Origin: Membranipora membranacea
Lineage: Eukaryota; Bryozoa; Gymnolaemata; Cheilostomatida; Membraniporidae
DNA length: 64,000 bases
Direction of reading: 5' to 3'
Assembly (NCBI GenBank): GCA_914767715.1
Contig: OU612075.1
Span: forward strand, 1,550,001 to 1,614,000
This document shows positions 1 through 10,900 of this stretch, piece after piece; the first letter of the stretch is position 1, and each line of letters starts with the position of its first letter. A model generated the notes under the pieces. The model was given only the letters and a program-made list of their open reading frames with translations. It ran no database searches and was not told the DNA's origin. Position numbers and translations under genes: made by a program.

Positions 1-374
1 TATCACTGTGACTGATCTACTTTCAGACAAATTTGCCACAGTAGAAAATGACAGCCTTGCACAACTTTCACAACTCCATTGCGTTGAATCTGAGAGTTAG
101 TAAGCAGAATTTTAGTTTAACACAGATCAATGACAGCTGGCAACAAAAATTATGACCTAAATCTTCTGGTTTTGTTGACACAGAGTGTCATAAAATAACA
201 ATCTGTCAACAAATATAAAATAGTTTGACATTATGGTCAGTTCTTCAGAAGAAGCGTAAACTTTTTAAGATCACATCTTTCTTTTCCTGAAGCTGTAGAG
301 AAGTTAAACAACCTGTTTAACTAGGACCATGTTCTTGTTCAAAAATTTTCTGAATTTCGAAATGTAACACAAAC
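1..374 (-). other. Intron of MPI, window edge
   Basis: This stretch lies downstream of the MPI exon on the minus strand. I searched it for the next MPI exon, which should encode the LWMGTHP-type motif of the family, and did not find it. I read it as intron sequence that continues beyond the left edge. No other feature is seen. Confidence 0.5.
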
Positions 375-502
375 CTCAGCATAGTGTTGATCTTCTTCTA
401 TAGTAAACTCCTCATGATTAGCTTTAGCTAACTGGGCTACTTTGCTCTCAGCGCCTGGCTTCCCCCAGTGGTAGTTCTTAATGACACATTCCAATCGCAC
501 AG
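375..502 (-). CDS. MPI: Mannose-6-phosphate isomerase, one exon (partial gene)
   Basis: One 128-nt exon on the minus strand, with acceptor ATATACAG above 502 and donor GTTTGT below 375. It encodes about 42 residues, including VIKNYHWGKPGAESKVAQLA and a later EEDQHYAE. This is the N-terminal hallmark of type I phosphomannose isomerase: human MPI has a QQYAWGKMGSNSEVARL-type stretch and an EDKPYAE stretch at the same spacing. The enzyme interconverts fructose-6-phosphate and mannose-6-phosphate in the cytosol, feeding GDP-mannose and glycosylation; it uses zinc. The start codon must lie in a short upstream exon above 502 that I could not place. The rest of the gene is outside the window. The gene is divergent from POLR1G. 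Confidence 0.85.
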
Positions 503-675
503 CTGTATATAATAAATATATGACACATATTTAGCATATTGAGAATATAATAATAATGATATTCACTTTATTTACTATTCAATGCCTCTTTTTGGGTCAA
601 TGAGAATATGCTTACGTAAGATCAATGAGACATGATACAACTCACGTAATTAACGCACCATTGTACATGTAAGGG

Positions 676-801
676 TGGGCAAGCTAGGCTATTGTCTGGA
701 GAGCTTACCTCCTTTAGCAGCATGGGTAGTGACCGGGATTCGAACCTGCAACTCTCAGATTGAAAAGCTCGAACCCAAACCACAACACCACCCTGCCTGT
801 C
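676..801 (-). repeat. tRNA-derived SINE, minus orientation
   Basis: Read on the minus strand this begins GGCAGGGTGGTGTTGTGG, an A-box-like start. It then has a Pol III B box, GGTTCGAATCCC, about 50 bases on, and a non-tRNA tail ending near GCCTAGCTTGCC. The copy at 2150-2285 matches it along its whole length. This defines a dispersed tRNA-derived SINE family. Confidence 0.75.
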
Positions 802-1609
802 ATATATATACATACATCTCTGATTTTAGCCTTTAAAAAATCTTCAATAATGAACCCAGGATTCACTCCAAAAAACAATGAGATAATTCTTATGTATTGC
901 CCATACACAACAAAATGTATTGCACCATGTGCAAATCTAAAAACAGGCAACAATGTGACACTTTGGTCGGACTGATATAACGAGGACAGCTGAGTCAACA
1001 TCTATCAGTTAATCTTATTTGTTTGAGCTTCATGGTGATCTGAAGCGAGATGCTCGATTCATATACACTAGTAGTAACTGGAATATTAAGCTATGTGGTT
1101 CATAGTTTAATACCTTGTATCTTATCAATTCCTATTCCTCCTTTTAAAGGAAAGACGATAGAACACAGGAGGCAGCCGTTTGATAGTGCCTGCATGAAGA
1201 CAATTTTGATTGCCCTATGTGTTGGGGTAAGCGATAACAATATGGTATGTATAATCGGTAAAATTTTGGTGGGTTAAACTTAACCAATTTAGCCGACAAA
1301 AAAGAATAATAATTTGTTGTCAAATCATTATAAACAGAATCGTGGGGAACTCCCCTTATTACAAGCTTATGTAAGGTGTATTAATGTATAATTGTACATT
1401 GTTTATGAAACTATGGTGAGTGGGTTTAACTTAAGATACACTAAATTTCGCAACCTAGGCAACAACGCGAATCCTAAATGCCGCGAAAACTAAACTCCTA
1501 TAGGGTAATGATTTTTTTTCATCAGAAACACAGGCCTTCTGCAGTCATAGTAATTCTAGTAGTGGTTGGGGCTTTACCTGTTTTAAAAAATAAAAAAGGC
1601 CTTGACCAG

Positions 1610-1800
1610 TGGGGCACTCAACCAGTGGACTTGCACTGACAAACAGAGGCACGTGATTAGGGATCACAAGGTCCTGGGTTCGGGCCCCACCAGGTGCACT
1701 GTGTGTCTAGTAATACCTGATTTGGCTGTCACGGACCATCCCCCCTAGGCAACCTGGAAAGATAAAGGGATAATCTGCCGGCATATTCCCAAAGCCTTCA
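1610..1800 (+). repeat. Possible second SINE type (tRNA-like B box)
   Basis: The stretch contains GGTCCTGGGTTCGGGCCCCA, which resembles a T-arm/B box, followed by a non-tRNA tail. The A-box half is weak and no second copy with the same tail was seen in the window. It may be a diverged SINE or tRNA pseudogene. Confidence 0.3.
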
Positions 1801-1940
1801 ATGCAGAAGTAGGGAACGAAACAAAAATAAACTGTGACTTAATTTACAAAGGTCTGCTTCAAGAACCAGGATTTTTGGCATCCCCTGATGTATGTACCAG
1901 AGTTAAACCGAAGCACTAGCTAGTAACACTTGTGTAATAA

Positions 1941-2600
1941 GTGAGTTACTAACCATCCACTCTCCCTGAACTATCAAATACTCTCAATTAATTTACCTTA
2001 TTTATGACACATTGTCAGCAAGGATTATTAACAGCTTGCTGTCGACAAGGAACTCCTTGCTGTCATGTCAGTCAATCAATGTATAGAAATGAATCTATCT
2101 TGTTGAAGCCTAAATTAATTGAACAATGGTTATCACAATGCTAATGTCGGCAGGCAGGGTGGCGTAGTGGTTAGGATTCGAGCATCTCAATCTGAGAGTT
2201 GCAGGTTCGAATCCCGGTCAATACCCATGCTGCTGAAGGAGGTGGGCTCTCTGGACAATAGCCTAGCCTATCTTATATTCATGTAAAGATTGCTGGAGAG
2301 CAGCTAAATAAAAAGTGATTTACATTGTGAAGTGTTGATGCAATGATTCAATGAGAAGGTCACGGTGTGTAATTTAATTAAGTGAGTTACTAACCTTCCA
2401 TCCTCCCTAAACCATCGAATACTCTTTAATTTATTTATATTTACATTATAATTCATTCTAATTAATTTCTCATTGTCAGCAAGGATCATTAAAAAAACAG
2501 ATTGCTCTCAGGACTCAGTCAATGTATGTTGTAATGTTTATCTATCTTGTTGAAGCAAAGGAAGGAGCCTAAATTAATTGAGAGATGCTAATGTCGGCTG
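1941..2600. repeat. Direct duplication of about 210 bp flanking a SINE
   Basis: About 210 bases starting GTGAGTTACTAACC at 1941 recur, diverged, from about 2392. Shared landmarks include ATTGTCAGCAAGGAT, TATCTTGTTGAAGC, CCTAAATTAATTGA and GCTAATGTCGG. The SINE at 2150-2285 lies between the two copies, directly after the first GCTAATGTCGG. Confidence 0.65.
2150..2285 (+). repeat. tRNA-derived SINE, plus orientation
   Basis: Same family as 676-801. It has an A-box-like GGCAGGGTGGCGTAGTGG, a B box GGTTCGAATCCC and the same tail (CTGGACAATAGCCTAGCC). It inserted immediately after a GCTAATGTCGG sequence that also ends the flanking direct repeat. Confidence 0.78.
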
Positions 2601-3141
2601 GTCACTTACCCATCTTTTCACTGACAGTTTGTTGAAGTTTTAAGTCTGCTCTTGAGCATTCACACAACAGTCACAGGTGGCAGCTTGGAATAAAAGCAAC
2701 AATATTGTCACTCAGAAGAAAGAAAGAAACTCACTGCAAAACAAAATTCCCCATTCAACTTTTTGAATAGACTAAGTTTTCCCGGAAATGAATTTCCTGT
2801 TTGAGTGAGCCAAGTAAAACTTGCTTTCAAAGGAAACATAGACCAATAGTTACTCTACTGAAGAAATTTGATGGGTTTTATGGGAGAGACCCTTAAATGT
2901 TTTCAGGTCTTGTAGGTAATTATAGTTAGCCAAGTATTTGCATTTGTTCACTTTTTCACATGTATGTTCTAAAAAAAACTTTACATAGTGTTAATTATCC
3001 TTATTGACTTTTCTGTGACTTAATTTAAGGTTTTGCTGATTGATTTTGAGCTCTCGCTCACTTATGTGATTAAATTAAACCCAAGGTCTATGATTCAATC
3101 ATGCCATTCTCCTGATATTATTAGATATCAGTAAATGATAA
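2601..3141. other. Intergenic, no feature recognised
   Basis: AT-rich sequence with many stops in all frames. I see no exon, repeat or RNA signal that I can support. Confidence 0.4.
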
Positions 3142-3665
3142 GCTATCCAAAGATGTAGAAGCGGTACAGAGAAGATCGGCCAGGACGGTCCTTAACATCC
3201 CCCGGACCAACCATACTTCGACCACAGCCCTTCTACAGAAATTGGATTGGAAACCACTGGCTGAGAGGAGAGAGAGAGAGAAGGCGCACCTGTATGTTCA
3301 GGGCGATGCACTACGGGGAGATCAACACCGACATCTCCAATTATGATTATGTATCGCTATCAGACTGCAAGCATAGTAGCCGACGACATGGCAAGCAATA
3401 CAGAGTAGAGCACCATAGAACTAAAGCTCACATGGCAACTTTCTTCATCTCGACTAGCAAGATTTGGAATGATCTTAACAAGACGGACAGACTCCTCTGC
3501 TCCCCCGGTTAACCCTGCCCTCCCATTCCTTGCCCTGACCCGGATACCTTGACCTTGAAAATGTTAACGGACATATGGCTAGCCACATTACCGGAGTCTT
3601 CAAACCTACCTGAAGTTGGTGATTACGTTGGCAAGTACCAAGTACCAAGTATGTGCTGTCCCAAG
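3142..3665 (+). mobile_element. Non-LTR retrotransposon fragment (end of reverse transcriptase ORF)
   Basis: From about 3142 to the stop at 3512 a continuous frame reads DVEAVQRRSARTVLNIPRTN, then LLQKLDWKPLAERRERERR, then a conserved-looking FFISTSKIWNDL. This is the C-terminal end of a LINE (jockey/CR1/L2-like) reverse transcriptase ORF, where the pattern is AVQRRAAR, LGWxPLxxRR and a final W-N-x-L. The 3' end runs into CAAGTACCAAGTACCAAGTA, a short tandem tail typical of some CR1/L2 elements. The element is 5' truncated and lacks the catalytic region, so it is a dead copy. Confidence 0.75.
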
Positions 3666-3795
3666 TAGGCCATATATATATATATATCTATATCACATCT
3701 CTCTCTGTATCCCACAGGACCAGGGACAGGAGGTAAAACGACTGGTACAATACTCTAAACAAACCCAATTAAACATTAGTCAGATATACTGTAAA

Positions 3796-4636
3796 GCAAG
3801 CAACCAATCACTTCAACCAACCAGTCCAGAGCAAGACCTCATGATGTTATGAAACAGTTTACATGTATAGTAATTAGTATAGGTAAATTTCTTTAAGGAT
3901 TTAAAACACAGCCCCTAGCCTAAATAATTCCATATATCAGGGAAAATTCTCCCTGCCTTTATTATTAACTACTAATAATAATACTAGGCACAGAACATGG
4001 TTATTGTACTTTTTGTTTTATTTCACTAAATCGGTTCTTTTTACACTCATATATGATTTCTCAATTATATTCATTAATTTTTAAGCTTCTAATAAACTAT
4101 GAGAAATCATATATGAGTATAAAAAGAACCAATTTAGTGAAAAAAGTACAATAATCATGTGGGGATGTCAATACCCATGCAGCCATTTCAGCCTACTCAG
4201 GTTTTTGTGAATTTGGTAGAAGTATTTTTTTCTCTGGTCCATAAAGTCAGCTCTGTTTGTGCTAGAAACTTCAAACCTGAAGCAAATGAAAGAGGAAGGG
4301 TGAGTGAGTTAGTGTGAGAGATTTCAAGGTAGGTTGTAAACAAAAAAATTGTTGTGTCTTACCCTGTTTGGTGTTTTTTGGGTGGTTGATAGTGGACATT
4401 GGCAAAGTAAAGACATGTAAGTCCCAGGGGCCCATGTTCTGTGCCTAGTATTATTATTAGTAGTTAATAATAAAGGCAGGGAGAATTTTCCCTGATATAT
4501 GGAATTATTTAGGCTAGGGGCTGTGTTTTAAATCCTTAAAGAAATTTACCTATACTAATTACTATACATGTAAACTGTTTCATAACATCATGAGGTCTTG
4601 CTCTGGACTGGTTGGTTGAAGTGATTGGTTGCTTGC
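3796..4636. repeat. Large inverted repeat with a second hairpin nested inside
   Basis: The arms 3796-3999 and 4433-4636 are near-perfect reverse complements of about 204 bases. Between them, about 4001-4063 and 4100-4155 form a second inverted pair (TTATTGTAC... / ...GTACAATAA) around an AT-rich loop. The remaining spacer, 4156-4432, is single copy in the window. The high identity of the arms suggests a recent origin or ongoing homogenisation. It may be a foldback element or an inverted duplication; no coding capacity is seen. Confidence 0.9.
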
Positions 4637-5123
4637 ATGAGGTTGGCTCTGGCAGCAACAAAGGAGGCTAAGCCAAGAAGTACAGTAAGAACCAGAACCA
4701 GGTGATGGTTTGTGTGGTTAAAACCCAACCTAGAAGATTGGTCAGTCTGATATCCGACAATAGATTTTGTCTTACTCAACAGGATACAAATGGATGATTG
4801 ACACACATAGTCTTTGATGACTATTTATCTTACTGACAGATCAAATACTTAGGGTAGAGAGCTACACCAGGGTAAATATCTCGAATTGAGAGCAGGCATT
4901 GAATCGAGAACTTTTCTAGTCTAGCTCGACAGCTATAGGCTATGTAAAATCAATTTGCTATCAAAGCCACATTTTGCAAAATGACTGTATGTTGTATCTT
5001 TATAGTCAAAGCAAAGAGAGAAGAACGTCGTGGTTGGTGATATTGGGTGACTAATCTATGTGTTTCTTCATCTCGTTCTGTCATTCGATTTTTGGTTTAT
5101 AATTGGAAAGGACTCTTTCAAAT
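4637..5123. other. Upstream region of POLR1G
   Basis: This is the 5' flank of the POLR1G start codon. No TATA box or other promoter element can be assigned with confidence. The MPI and POLR1G genes point away from each other, but about 4.6 kb and several repeats separate them, so a shared promoter is not indicated. Confidence 0.3.
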
Positions 5124-8100
5124 ATGAAAGATGTTGCATACCAAGATAAATTCAGGTTAGTGGTTTGCGCCAGCATATATCATGTATCACTATTTTTTTT
5201 AAATGCTCAACTAAACTAAATAAAAATAACAAAATGGCAGTAGGCCTTAAACTCATCCTTACATCTCTTTTGGAGAAAAGTTGAAAGTTCATGGACCATA
5301 AGGATCTCACTTCTCAGACGATCTATGAGCTTTTGTTGATCAAACCTCAAATCTCTCTTCTGTTTACAGAATCATGGTTGATCCTGGCTTGTGGAAGGAG
5401 GAGATGTTAGAGGAGAGTAAGATAGACCTCACAGGAAAGAAGATCTACCTGTTCCAGCTCCCAGCAGATGTGAGTATGGTCATGGTCATCCGGTAATGTT
5501 CATATTAAATTTTACCATCCATGCCTCTGGAATCCCAATCCCATTTTTTCAACAACTCCATGTTTGATTATAATTGATTTCCATTAGACCTCCAGTCCAC
5601 ACTGACATCGAGATTACACTATTAACTTATGTATCTCTGATCGTTAGAGTCAATTTAGTAGCAGTACCTAAGATGTACCCACCCCTAATTAATAAAACTT
5701 AACACGGGTCATCACACCAAATTCCTTGTGATGGTACTCTTCCTAAGTGGATTAATTCACTCTCTATCGATCAGAGATATACATGTAATAGTATATCACG
5801 TGATCAGTATTGTACGATTGTCACTCCGCTTCCACTCTGTCTATAATGAATACGGCCATCATGCCTCTTCTTAGCCACTGTGGTTCAGAAACAACTGCGT
5901 TTCTTCCAGCTAGTGCCCCCAATCAAACATTTACTTGATATTGCTTCTTGGTCCTAAACATATATGGGGCCTCAGTGTGCTACAAGATTTTAAGATAATA
6001 ATTTGTAGCAATGGTATCATTGTTCATCTGCATTATACTTCTGTGAACATGCCCTTATATAGAAGAGTCACATTTCATTCCCCTCTCTGATTGGTTGAAA
6101 AAAAAGTTGGTATTGTTTTCCTTTGCTATATTTATCTACCTACATATTTAGATCTTCACCAAACAGGCTCTTCAACTGCATGAAAGTTTTTTGATAGTTC
6201 TTATCTTATTATTATTTATTTGTTTAAAGCGGTTTCCTGGAAAGTTTACAGTAGTTAAAAAGTAACTTGTTGACCTCTAACACACAACTCTAAATATAAA
6301 AAAGGGGTTAAACATAAATAAATGATGAAGTTCTAAAATTGGGAAGGTCAGTTATATGGCTTCATAAAAAAAAAATAAAATGAATGAATATGAATGAAAT
6401 ATAAAATGAATGAATATAAAATTATCATGATAAAAAATCATCTGTATTTTATGTTGATGTTTCTGATAGATGCCAGTAAGCTGCCTGCATGGTGTTGAAC
6501 TACCAGATCCACGGAGGAAGAAGTGGTCCAAACCTGTGTCTGTATCCTACAAGACTGATGAAGGAACCCAGAAAGAGCTGGTTAGTGATATTCTAGACAA
6601 TTATATTATTATTAATTATTATTATTGATCATTATTATTAATGATATTATTATTGCTTCTGTTGTTTTTCACAGCTGTGAAGCCAGTGTGTGTGTTAGAT
6701 ATCCGGTTAGAACCCATAACCTGAGATATCCAACACCTTTCTCAATATTCTAATAGAGCAGAGAACTGTACTCTGTCTATCTCCCTCTTTTCTCTATCCA
6801 ACCTCCTCATATACTCATTTAGTCTTGTTACGGCCCCTAGTGCTCCTAGTACAATCGGTATCACATTATTATTGTTACTATTATTGTTTTTATTGTTTTT
6901 TATTATCATTGTTATTATTGTCAGTAGTACTTAATTGAATGTTGGTACATTGATGAGATGGAGAGAGAGTTTATGCACCAGTATGACAGAAACATTAGAC
7001 TCACAGTTTCATTGAGCAATTAAATGACGAATAATTCAGTACAACCGAGGCATAGGTGATACTACTTCAAACAAAATTAATATTATTTAATATGAAACTG
7101 GCATAATGCTCTATAAAAAATAAGTGTTTTTAATCTTCTGTTCAATTTAGACAGTTGTCCTATTGGTTTGAAACCCCTGCAGAAAGCGTTAGCAAATTCC
7201 AGTACAGCCAAATTCCCTAACGTCCAGATTTAGCCTTTTGTAAACATAAGGGGTTAATCTCCGAATATGAAGTCATCCTCTTTATGTCAGTGAACAGACA
7301 ATTCCCAATATCAAAACATATGTGATGATACACAAGTGTGGGTGGAAACCATGGATAAACTAAAAAGATACATGAATAGAAAGCATAGTTGTGTCACGTT
7401 AATAGTAACAATGCAAATATGCTTAGAGCCACTCTTGGCACGCATATTGTGGACTTTTTGTTGTCAATGAATTTAATTCCAATCAGTTGTTTATTATGTC
7501 TTCTTCCCAGACGCACACTGTTGAGATTAAAGCTCAGAGGATGAAATACGAGGACACACTTATGACTGTTACCGATGGCAAACTTCAAGTTTGTGAGTAT
7601 CCAATGCTCAATTCCAAGACCACGATGTTTCTTATGAGCATGCCTTTAAATTAAAATTAATTCAGGATATTTACTGGTAAAAATTGAAAGCCGAATGTTT
7701 TACTTGTTTCTATGTGATAAGTTCTGTGTATTTTGGCATACTGGTCATACTGATCATCACTTTTCTATTACAAAAATTTTGTATACTCAGACCATGAGTC
7801 CATCGAGTTAGCCGAGCTGTTTACAAACAAATCAATACCCTACACCCTAAGACCCCCCCCCTTCCCAGAATCCAAAATATGTCATTCTTTAAATATAAAA
7901 TAAAATTTTTAATACAAATGTAAACATAACATGTTACTCACATTTTCTCTTCAATCAGCAAACTGGACTCCACTCCAGTAGTGAAAGGAATAAAGTCTGC
8001 TTAATTTCCCTTTTGCTTATCATTGTCATTTTTTATTACTCCACTTTTAGGTAGTTCCAAGCCAAGTGCCCTCTACCAAGGTTTCAAGTCTGTCCCTAAG

Positions 8101-8814
8101 AAGGAGGATTTTAAAGTAGTGCCTCAAAAAGAGACCAAGCATGAGCTACCACCCGGACTGAGGCAGCGCTTTACACCCATCGGTAACAGGAATAAACAGA
8201 GCTCATCTCATGTCGATGTACAAGCTATCATCAAGTCAGTCCAAACTCCAGGTCAGTAAGATATGTGTCTGGAGGTTTCAATGTACCCTAGAAGAGTAAA
8301 TACTGGTGTAAATTGTAATCGTTGTGTATGAACTACTAGGTCATAAAGGAATGAAAATACAGAGAATACAGGTAAATGTGATTATCGCAAATAAAAATTT
8401 ACTACCTACCAGTTTCTGACACAAAGTTATATACTGATGGCATACCTCACAAATAGCCGTGCTCTGTATTTTACCACTAGTTCATAAAATTCATATCCAT
8501 GGCTTATACTGATTTTCCTCCTTTCAGCACGAAAACCTACTAAGCGCAAATCAACTGGTGAAAAACTGGGCAAAACTCCAAAAAGAGCGGCGGCCACTCC
8601 AAAAAGGGCGGTGGCCACTCCTAAGCAACAAAAGACACCATCACAAAAAGACACGCCTTCTTTAGGACTACAACCTATCACTGACTCCTTAACAAAGAAG
8701 AAGAAAACCGGCTATAACTCATCAGATAGCGAGATTTCTAAAGTCACACCTATTAGGAAGTCCAAGCCTACACCCGGTAAAAAAGTCACTGCTTCACTGA
8801 AAAAGGCTAAATAG
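5124..8814 (+). CDS. POLR1G: RNA polymerase I subunit RPA34 (POLR1G / CD3EAP / PAF49-like)
   Basis: Six exons: 5124-5155, 5370-5469, 6470-6580, 7511-7592, 8051-8251 and 8528-8814. All introns are GT-AG, the phases join, and the total is 813 nt (270 residues). The family subunit pairs with RPA49 as a TFIIF-like heterodimer on Pol I in the nucleolus and supports rRNA transcription. Two landmarks match human POLR1G: KIYLFQLPADM near residues 35-45 (human ELWLIQAPADF) and LPPGLRQRF at 141-149 (human IPPGLRPRF). As in the family, a lysine-rich low-complexity tail follows (about 176-270), here with two TPKRA(A/V)ATPK-type repeats. The protein is shorter than human (about 510) because the tail is shorter. 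The start is the first ATG that joins in frame to exon 2; the exon 1 model is the least certain part. The gene is convergent with the SDR remnant. Confidence 0.8.
5471..8050 (+). other. POLR1G introns 2-4
   Basis: These introns are AT-rich, with (TTA)n/(ATT)n-like runs near 6600-6650 and 6860-6920 and a poly-C run near 7853. No nested gene or recognisable element is seen apart from the exons at 6470-6580 and 7511-7592. Confidence 0.4.
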
Positions 8815-9138
8815 ATCTTCAAGATGAAAATTTTGGGTCAAGAAAAGAATCTTGGTCATTATGAAATGAAATTTCTCACCTCCATGTGACAAGAAGATAG
8901 ATGAAATAGCTCAAGACAAGACAACATTAAACATGGAAGACTTCTAAGCTATTGCTGGAGATAGTTTATTTGCATTGAAGCAGCAAGTTAAATCATCAAA
9001 ACGAGAGAAAGCGCTGCTTTTTCTGTTCCTGGTAGCCTCATGTGGCCGTATATTCGTGTTCCTTTTTTCTGTATTTGGTTAGCTTACGCCCTCTTAGTCT
9101 TCCAAAGTATAGGTGGTGATAGGTTTTTGTATCCAACG

Positions 9139-9144
9139 AATAAA
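9139..9144 (+). terminator. Polyadenylation signal AATAAA of POLR1G
   Basis: The first canonical AATAAA after the POLR1G stop lies about 325 bases downstream. Diverged copies of the surrounding 3' flank recur in inverted orientation at about 15300-15545. Confidence 0.5.
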
Positions 9145-9249
9145 GGTGTTGTGAAGGTTAAGGCTTTGTGATATACATCTTTTTCTTTAAAAAAGCTAGC
9201 TAGCTAGCGAAAAATACATGTTACTACTTGTACAAAAATTTGTCTGTGA

Positions 9250-9363
9250 CTAGATTCTGTTCGGGGCAAAATTGGACTTGACCAGAACATCCTGGACTTG
9301 AACAGTTTGTGGTAGAGACAGCTGACTAATGACAATCTCAGCTACATCTTCTGTCTTCAGTGG
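9250..9363 (-). pseudogene. Isolated last exon of a fourth DHRS11-like SDR copy
   Basis: On the minus strand an acceptor (TTTGTAG) is followed by an open exon reading PLKTEDVAEIVISQLSLPQT, then VQVQDVLVKSNFAPN and two extra residues before TAG. This is the sixth exon of the neighbouring SDR genes, with small changes (K for R, N for I) and a stop shifted two codons. Intron sequence homologous to copy 2 continues to about 9560. The homology then breaks and joins, in inverted order, sequence resembling the 3' flank of copy 2 (about 16150-16350). No exons 1-5 follow, so the copy cannot encode an enzyme. It lies just after the POLR1G 3' end, in the converging orientation. Confidence 0.85.
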
Positions 9364-10900
9364 CTACAAACAACAATGTTATAATGAGAGAGGTCTTTAC
9401 TTGAACACTTGGTCACCCAAACAGTACACCTTTTATGAAAAATTGCTCACTCACATATCCAGTCTTTGATGGAATTGGGGAACATGGAAAACATTGCAGC
9501 AAACAAAAGCATTCCATAGATATAACAGTAATACATGGGCAATGCAAGATGAGGGTGATGCCTAATTTTGCTGTTTTGCGCTCAGATCACTTCAATGTTG
9601 TGGAGCCTCACCTCTGCACTCAAACATCACACTTCCTCTGTTCAGAGATGGTTCCTACTCTCGGCGTGCAGATCAATTTGACCATTCTCTCCGCTCCTTC
9701 AATAGTCTTCATCCCCAATCTAGAAGCCAATCTATAGCCAATAACTTGTCTGAGTGTAGGATTGAATGTGTTTTGGGCTGTGAAAACTAGAGCTGAACCA
9801 GGGGATTAATGAAGTTATTTAAATATTGCCCTAGCACCATAGCATAGCATAACAAGCTTGTCAAGACAGGCTAGCCATAACAATGAGTTGACAATAATAA
9901 TATGACTTGCCTTGATCAAATTAGGAGTTGTGATCTCAGAAATATTAAATACTTGACAAGGTGGGTGCTTATTAGCCGATGTGGCTCTCCATCCACCAAT
10001 CAGAACCAACACATTTAATTGGCTAGATGCTTGAATGAATGATGCATGATAAATTTGCAGATTATCACATGATCGGTCACATGACCACAATGTGGTGTGG
10101 GTTGTGCAGCTTGTATTGAGTGGAGGTAATATGAGTACTTGCACTTGCAGGCCATGACTTGAAATCTGGGTCATCATGCTAGAATACCACTCAAGCATGC
10201 CAGGACATGGTACACAGCATTATGGAGACTTACTGTGCTTGGGCTTGCAAGCATTACTATACTTCCTCTTATCATATCATCCCTGATCATACTATTTTTC
10301 TTGAAGGGATGCTATGTATGTATGTTGTTGTGTCAATCATGTTGATTAGAACAAGTTGGTTCCCTCTGCGGTGGAGGAGCATTATTGCAAAAGTCAGGTA
10401 TCGAAGGCGTCGCGCCTATCTTCTACTGTGCATATGGTTGACTGCATGTTTACCTGCAAGTTGGCAGGTTTCCAGCACCAACATTCTCCGCTGTGACATC
10501 AGAAAGAAACCGTTGTTCGACAATCAGTTATTCAGCCGAATATCAATTTTGGACATGAACAGCTTTAACCCTAAATATCTGGGGGTCTCAATAGCATTCC
10601 GGTGGCTGGCAACACATTCCATTCTTGAGCAGTGCGCATGAAGAATGAGCGTCTGCAGTGGTAGGTGTTTATCTGGGGAATGAAATACTGGTGTAGGTGG
10701 CGTATAGTTGAGGAGTGTTTGGCTCAGGTGATGTAGTTTGAGAGCACAGCCGGGGTATCATAGTGATACCCGCTGAAAAATTTGCGAGTGCAATGAAGGC
10801 AGTACGGTGACCAAACTGTGTAAGTCCCACTGCTGATTCTAACAAGAAGAATTGCATTTCACTTTCAGGCATTTTTCAGGTCCATTGTACTTGATCTCAT
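9364..10900. repeat. Duplicated flank of the SDR genes, rearranged
   Basis: Segments match other SDR flanks. About 9380-9560 matches 16855-17045 directly; about 9560-9790 matches 16150-16350 inverted. From 9815, stretches match 15885-16060 directly and the inverse of 20690-21310; one shared stretch is CACCAATCAGAACCAACACA. Long open frames here (for example 10207-10641) come from this repeat and are not supported as genes. The final 250 bases are the 5' flank of SDR copy 1. Confidence 0.7.

Larger units (their letters stand above)
503..2149. other. Intergenic stretch with SINE-like sequences
   Basis: No exon is supported here, although the short first exon of MPI should lie in this region. 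It holds a minus-strand tRNA-derived SINE (676-801) and, near 1610-1700, a second tRNA-like stretch with a B-box-like GGGTTCGGGCC core. Short open frames show no conserved motif. Confidence 0.4.

Noticed and set aside
10207-10641. 144-codon plus-strand open frame
   Set aside because: It lies in a repeat that recurs inverted at 20690-21070 and, in part, near 56600. The matching copies do not keep the same full frame, and there is no protein motif.
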